Origin: Desulfuromonadaceae bacterium
Lineage (GTDB): Bacteria > Desulfobacterota > Desulfuromonadia > Desulfuromonadales > Syntrophotaleaceae
DNA: 17,399 nt
Assembly (NCBI GenBank): GCA_021107335.1
Contig: JAIOSZ010000002.1
Location: forward strand, 1-17,399
Direction: 5' to 3'
A program made the position numbers and the translations under genes. How positions within the stretch are numbered: the first letter of the stretch is position 1; each line of letters starts with the position of its first letter. The notes beneath the pieces were generated by a model. It saw nothing but the letters and a program-made list of their open reading frames with translations. It made no database searches and was not told where the DNA came from. Below are positions 14,332 to 17,399 of the stretch, piece by piece.

Positions 14332-14709
14332 ATGCCACGCGGAGATGGAACCGGACCGGATGGCCGTGGTCCGATGACGGGACGAGCAACAGGATACTGT
14401 GCGGGTTATGAACAACCCAGCCATATGAACCCGATTCCCGGACGGGGCTTCTGGGGCTGGGGCGGTCGCGGAGGTGGACGGGGCTGGCGTCATTGGTATT
14501 ATGCGACTGGTCTGACCGGCTGGGAGAGTGCGCCAACGGACCCCTTCTGCACCTATTGCGGGTCTTATGCGGCTCATTATGGCCCTTCACCAATGACGCA
14601 AGAGCAGGAACGTAGCATCCTGAAGGCAGAAGTCGAATCATTGGAGGAAGTTCTTGAAAACCTTCGCAAGCGCCTCCAGGAACTTGAGGCCAAGACCAAG
14701 GAGGAATGA
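14332..14709 (+). CDS. DUF5320-type protein with C-terminal coiled coil
   Basis: 125 residues from ATG 14332, with AAAGGAG 10 bases upstream; a longer frame exists from 14212 but overlaps the previous gene. N-terminus MPRGDGTGPDGRGPMTGRAT then GYCAGYEQPSHMNP is the DUF5320 signature. A Gly/Trp/Arg-rich middle (38-55) follows, then PFCTYCGSY (71-79) with a CxxC, and a heptad-like coiled coil at about 89-122 (ILKAEVESLEEVLENLRKRL). The coiled coil suggests oligomers; the Cys could bind metal. No function is proven for the family. Co-transcribed with the preceding small protein and ended by the terminator at 14812. Confidence 0.87.
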   Translation: MPRGDGTGPDGRGPMTGRATGYCAGYEQPSHMNPIPGRGFWGWGGRGGGRGWRHWYYATGLTGWESAPTDPFCTYCGSYAAHYGPSPMTQEQERSILKAEVESLEEVLENLRKRLQELEAKTKEE

Positions 14710-14811
14710 TAAAGTGCCGACAATCATGCCGGCAGAATTTCAGGCTAAAAGGCAACAAACTGTGCCTTGGCCACCGAGCCAGTTACACAAGGTGCTTTAT
14801 AAAACTTCTAA

Positions 14812-14846
14812 CCCTCCACCCTTTTAATCAAGTGGAGGGGTTTTTT
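14812..14846 (+). terminator. Rho-independent terminator of the MPRGDGTGP operon
   Basis: CCCTCCAC (14812-14819), a 12-nt loop, GTGGAGGG (14832-14839), then G and six T. It lies about 100 bases after the stop of the DUF5320-type gene. Confidence 0.88.
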
Positions 14847-14903
14847 GCGATAAAAACCATGCGATAATCTGTAAAGTTGATCAGGGGCCAGCTTTGTTCT
14901 CAA

Positions 14904-15140
14904 CTACATACCACCAGTCTTGGGCGACAAAGCAACTTGGTCCCCGTCGCTGAGAACATGGTTCATTTGTACCGATCTATTATTAACAAAAACGATTTTA
15001 ACATCTTCAGGATCTACATCAACCTTCTTAGCTAACTCAGCTACAGTAGCTCCTTCATCTAATTCGTATGCTTTTGCGTCATGATAGTCACAAACTTCAT
15101 CTTGGGACAATGTTGCGAAACATTTGATATGAACCCTCAT
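14904..15140 (-). CDS. MoaD/ThiS-family small sulfur-carrier-like protein
   Basis: 78 residues from ATG 15140, with TTGGAGGTGT directly upstream; the frame extends to 15218 but the extension has no similarity. A beta-grasp pattern is visible: MRVHIKCFATL, AYELDEGATVAELAKKVDV, VKIVFVNNRSVQMNHVL and DGDQVALSPKTGGM. MoaD/ThiS proteins carry sulfur on a C-terminal Gly-Gly thiocarboxylate for molybdopterin or thiamine synthesis. Here the chain ends GGM, so the last Met would have to be removed first, or the protein does something else. No MoeB/ThiF, MoaE or tungsten oxidoreductase gene is next to it. It is a lone gene, convergent with the DUF5320 operon. Confidence 0.85.
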   Translation of the reverse strand: MRVHIKCFATLSQDEVCDYHDAKAYELDEGATVAELAKKVDVDPEDVKIVFVNNRSVQMNHVLSDGDQVALSPKTGGM

Positions 15141-15852
15141 GAGACACCTCCAAATTCTTCTGTTTAGAAACCGTTGTAATCTATACTTAACATTTATCAC
15201 GCTGCTCCCCCCTGTCAACTTGGATTTTGCGGCCTAATGCCGGCTTACCTGCAAGAGGTCACAAATATGGAAATCTTGACGCCATTGGTAAAAATACACG
15301 ATAGAGTGGATTTCACTCCTTTCCCTAGGGGATTCAACTTCGAAACACAGAATATGTCGCAGAGGCCTAATGCAGGCGTCCAACAATCGCGCCAAGGCGG
15401 TTATCAGCCCAATCCCTTGTGAAAAAAGGAGTTCAGTTCCTGGCCGCGATTCGGGGCTCGTCCGAAGTAAACGGAAAGTCTGGATTCAAGCAGAAAATTA
15501 AAGGCCGGCAAAGGAGGGGGAATTCAGCAGTTGGAGAACGGGGTGCAAAAGATATTCAAACCGCCCTACCCTTTTGAAAATATAGAAAAAAAGACAACCC
15601 GTATTTCTGGAGTACTTCTCTGGGTAGACAGGTTGTCTTTTCCAAAATGGTGGAGGAATTCCGAATTCCGGCCTCTTTTCCCCTCGATTCTCCGGAACTT
15701 GTTGAAAATATATTACGAAACCCTGCGATACAGTTACTTCCCATTAGGTCACATCGGTAACGACATCTTCTCCAGATCTGCCAGCCGATTCGGCGGTGCT
15801 TTAGGATACAAAGCCCCTCTGCCAACAAGTCTGGCAAATCCCAGCACACCCC
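15141..15852. other. Long intergenic region, no recognisable gene
   Basis: About 700 bases between the MoaD-like start and the TrmO-like stop. A minus-strand stretch at 15234-15485 has no stop for 83 codons (GIGLITALARLLDACIRPLR inside it) but no ATG, RBS or known similarity. A 10-base direct repeat GGCCTAATGC occurs at 15231 and 15364. Near 15656-15675 the sequence is palindrome-rich (AATTCCGAATTCCGG). The only element I can name is the hairpin at 15586-15641. Confidence 0.4.
15586..15641 (-). terminator. Likely terminator downstream of the TrmO-like operon
   Basis: AAAAGACAACC (about 15589-15599) and GGTTGTCTTTT (15631-15641) pair around a 31-nt loop. On the minus strand the stem is followed by TTTTTTTCTATA, so it would stop transcription coming from 15853. 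It is 210 bases past that gene and the loop is long, so confidence is moderate. Confidence 0.55.
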
Positions 15853-16350
15853 TCACACAAACCGATTATCCGACCGTTTACGCTTCACCTCCTCCCGCGA
15901 GGCCTTCATCCAACCGGACGTCGCCCCCTCGCGGTAATCGAACTGCAGGATATAGGGTTTGACGTCGATGAGCGGGGTTCCGTCCAAAACATCGATCCCG
16001 CGCACCTTCAGCCGGTTGCCTTCGACAGCCAGCAGTTCAACGAAGGACAGGCCGATGTGTGCCGATCTGAGTGGCGAGCACGTGGCGAACACACCGCGTT
16101 TTTCGCTGTCCATGTACGGCACAACTTGGAGTTCCATGCGGGTCGCCTTGTGGAAATGGTAAATCAGATAAATATGGCTGAATTCTTCCAGATCCTTCAG
16201 CCCTGCCATAAATCTCTTCTCCAGGACCACTTCGCCTTCAGCATCCTGAGCGCCAACAGGCTGAATCGGCATGTTTTCCAGTTCTTTGAAAGGGGAATGG
16301 ATAATTCCAATCTTGAGAAGTTCGATTTTCCTGCTTTTCGTTATCCTCAT
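15853..16350 (-). CDS. trmO: TrmO/YaeB-family tRNA methyltransferase-like protein
   Basis: 165 residues from ATG 16350, two bases after the stop of the MBL gene; the frame extends to 16473 but lies inside that gene. Family marks: LLKIGIIHSPF (11-21), MPIQP (27-31), EEFSHIYLIYHFH (55-67), KRGVFATCSPLRSAHIGLSF (84-103) and VLDGTPLIDVKPYI (121-134). TrmO methylates N6 of threonylcarbamoyladenosine at tRNA position 37 with S-adenosylmethionine. The usual FATR-SP-RPNPIGLS signature reads FATC-SP-RSAHIGLS here, so Arg and Pro-Asn-Pro of the active region are replaced and the reaction may differ. There is no good RBS, so translation probably depends on coupling. Confidence 0.82.
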   Translation of the reverse strand: MRITKSRKIELLKIGIIHSPFKELENMPIQPVGAQDAEGEVVLEKRFMAGLKDLEEFSHIYLIYHFHKATRMELQVVPYMDSEKRGVFATCSPLRSAHIGLSFVELLAVEGNRLKVRGIDVLDGTPLIDVKPYILQFDYREGATSGWMKASREEVKRKRSDNRFV

Positions 16351-16352
16351 TT

Positions 16353-17192
16353 TCAGATGACCAGAGTCAATCCTCCCCTTCCCCGCTGAACCTTGTCGCC
16401 AAAGGTGCCCAGCATGGAGGAAACAACGTCTTTGCCGGTACAGTGGCTCGGAACTAGGAATTCCACATCCCAATCGAGAATGGCACGATATGTTTTCTCC
16501 AAACGCTGTGCTGGAGCATGTTGCAGATGAAGACCGCCAACAATGCCCCGTATCTTGTCAATCCCGCTTACCCGGCGTATATGATCCACGGTATTAAGCA
16601 GTCCTGAATGACAACATCCGACAATAATGACCAGACCACGGTCCGTTTGAATCAACAGAGCCTGATCGTCATCGAGCAGGTCGGGACGTTGACTTTTAGG
16701 ATCGAGAAAAAAGGGACCACCCGTATCTTCAAAGACGTGCGACCGGGGTATCGGTCCGGAAATGCCGATGTCGGACTGGATCAATTGTGGCTCTGCAACC
16801 CAGTGAATTTGTCTCGATGGCAAGCCCACCAGGGCGGCGCTGGATTGCTGAGGCATGGAGATATCCTTTGCCCCTCCTTCAGTACGTATGCTGTATCGAG
16901 GGACGAATGTGCCAGCGTGACAATATACCGGAATACCCGGGTTAACATTCAGAACATGAGGCACGCCACCGGTGTGATCGTAGTGCCCATGGCTCAGCAC
17001 CAGAATATCAGCCTGCGACAGATCATATTCCAGCGCGCATGCGTTCCCCGGTAAGGCAGGTCCTTGGCCCGTGTCGAATAGAATCCGTTGGGATGCTGTC
17101 TCGATCCACAACGAGAACCCGTGTTCTGTAGACAGACCATCATCGGCGTTGTTGTCGACCAGAATCGTGAGTTTGATTTCTCCCTTTCTCAT
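16353..17192 (-). CDS. MBL-fold metallohydrolase (COG1237 type)
   Basis: 279 residues. Its ATG overlaps the TGA of the upstream thioesterase gene by four bases (ATGA). The metallo-beta-lactamase metal motif is H68-G-H70-Y-D72-H73 in VLSHGHYDHTGG; GCCHSGLLNTVDHIRR and GGLHLQ and SHCTGKD supply further ligands. The layout matches COG1237, which includes 7,8-dihydropterin-6-yl-methyl-4-(beta-D-ribofuranosyl)aminobenzene 5'-phosphate synthase-like proteins; most bacterial members have no known substrate. No signal peptide, so cytoplasmic. TrmO-like follows at once. Confidence 0.9.
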   Translation of the reverse strand: MRKGEIKLTILVDNNADDGLSTEHGFSLWIETASQRILFDTGQGPALPGNACALEYDLSQADILVLSHGHYDHTGGVPHVLNVNPGIPVYCHAGTFVPRYSIRTEGGAKDISMPQQSSAALVGLPSRQIHWVAEPQLIQSDIGISGPIPRSHVFEDTGGPFFLDPKSQRPDLLDDDQALLIQTDRGLVIIVGCCHSGLLNTVDHIRRVSGIDKIRGIVGGLHLQHAPAQRLEKTYRAILDWDVEFLVPSHCTGKDVVSSMLGTFGDKVQRGRGGLTLVI

Positions 17193-17399
17193 GGACGTTT
17201 CAACATCTCCATAAACTTAGCTTCAGCCCAGGCCATGGTCTGCCCGTCAAGGACCAGTTCGCCTCTCAATCGATACAATGGCGGCGAGGCATTGAGGAGC
17301 CGCGCCCGCAATTCCATCCGTGCATCACAAGGAACAAACTTCACGAAGCGAACGTGGAGGTCACCTGTTACCCCCTCAATACCCTGATGGAACAGGCAA
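17189..17399 (-). CDS. PaaI-like hotdog thioesterase, C-terminal part
   Basis: About 69 C-terminal residues are in the window; the start lies beyond 17399. The frame reads CLFHQGIEGVTGDLHVRFVK, FVPCDARMELRARLL, YRLRGELVLDGQTMAWAEAK and ends FMEMLKRP. GxVTGDLHVRFVKFVP and the following beta-strand pattern match PaaI-family thioesterases, which hydrolyse acyl-CoA or other acyl thioesters in the cytoplasm. The catalytic region is outside the window. The stop overlaps the MBL gene start (ATGA), so the three genes form an operon. Confidence 0.75.
   Translation of the reverse strand, partial: CLFHQGIEGVTGDLHVRFVKFVPCDARMELRARLLNASPPLYRLRGELVLDGQTMAWAEAKFMEMLKRP

Noticed and set aside
13954..14577. 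207-codon minus-strand open frame opposite the MPRGDGTGP genes
   Set aside because: Antisense of two Gly-rich genes; Pro/Arg-rich as expected from that, and both plus-strand genes have good RBSs.
15556..15849. 97-codon minus-strand frame after the TrmO-like gene
   Set aside because: It runs through the hairpin at 15586-15641, lacks an RBS and resembles nothing known.

Overview
The window looks like chromosome of an anaerobic deltaproteobacterium (Desulfobacterota/Desulfuromonadota type, for instance a Desulfuromonas-, Pelobacter- or Geobacter-like organism). This is inferred from gene content: FeoAB with a 10-TM metal exporter, a CDF transporter fused to a NifX-like domain, an Mrp ATPase, small proteins beginning MPRGDGTGP, an NfnA/SudB-type flavoprotein, and an AMMECR1/Memo-associated radical SAM remnant. 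No tRNA, rRNA or CRISPR array was seen.

Layout. (1) 1-1698, minus strand: M23 peptidase followed by an AcpH/DUF479 protein that runs off the window. (2) 2019-3260: a scar. A frameshifted M20 peptidase start is cut by a partial IS3-family element (orfB only), whose other end cuts a ferredoxin gene after 24 codons. (3) 3437-4288: NfnA/SudB-like flavoprotein without its usual large-subunit partner. (4) 4320-5457: a directly repeated transcription unit (promoter, RBS, small four-Cys protein, terminator), unidentified; one copy has lost its last residues to a nonsense codon. (5) 5653-5976: single-domain NifX-like protein. (6) 5977-8262: gene graveyard with remnants of a 10-TM exporter, a radical SAM enzyme, ModD and an unidentified C-terminus, around one intact class I glutamine amidotransferase. 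(7) 13581-8308, minus strand: compact operon feoA-feoB-10TM exporter-CDF/NifX fusion-mrp, the functional core of the window. (8) 14114-14709, plus strand: two small Gly/Cys-rich MPRGDGTGP proteins with their own promoter and terminator. (9) 15140-14904: MoaD/ThiS-like protein. (10) 17399-15853, minus strand: hotdog thioesterase (partial), MBL-fold hydrolase and TrmO-like protein in a tightly coupled operon.

How it works together. The central operon pairs ferrous iron import (FeoA/FeoB) with two predicted metal exporters and an Fe-S carrier-type ATPase (Mrp). NifX-like domains (Fe/S-Mo cluster binding in the family) occur twice, once free and once fused to the CDF exporter. My reading is an iron/metal homeostasis module linked to Fe-S cluster handling, next to a region where related genes are decaying. 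The links between the modules are inference; family assignments rest on motifs read from the translations.
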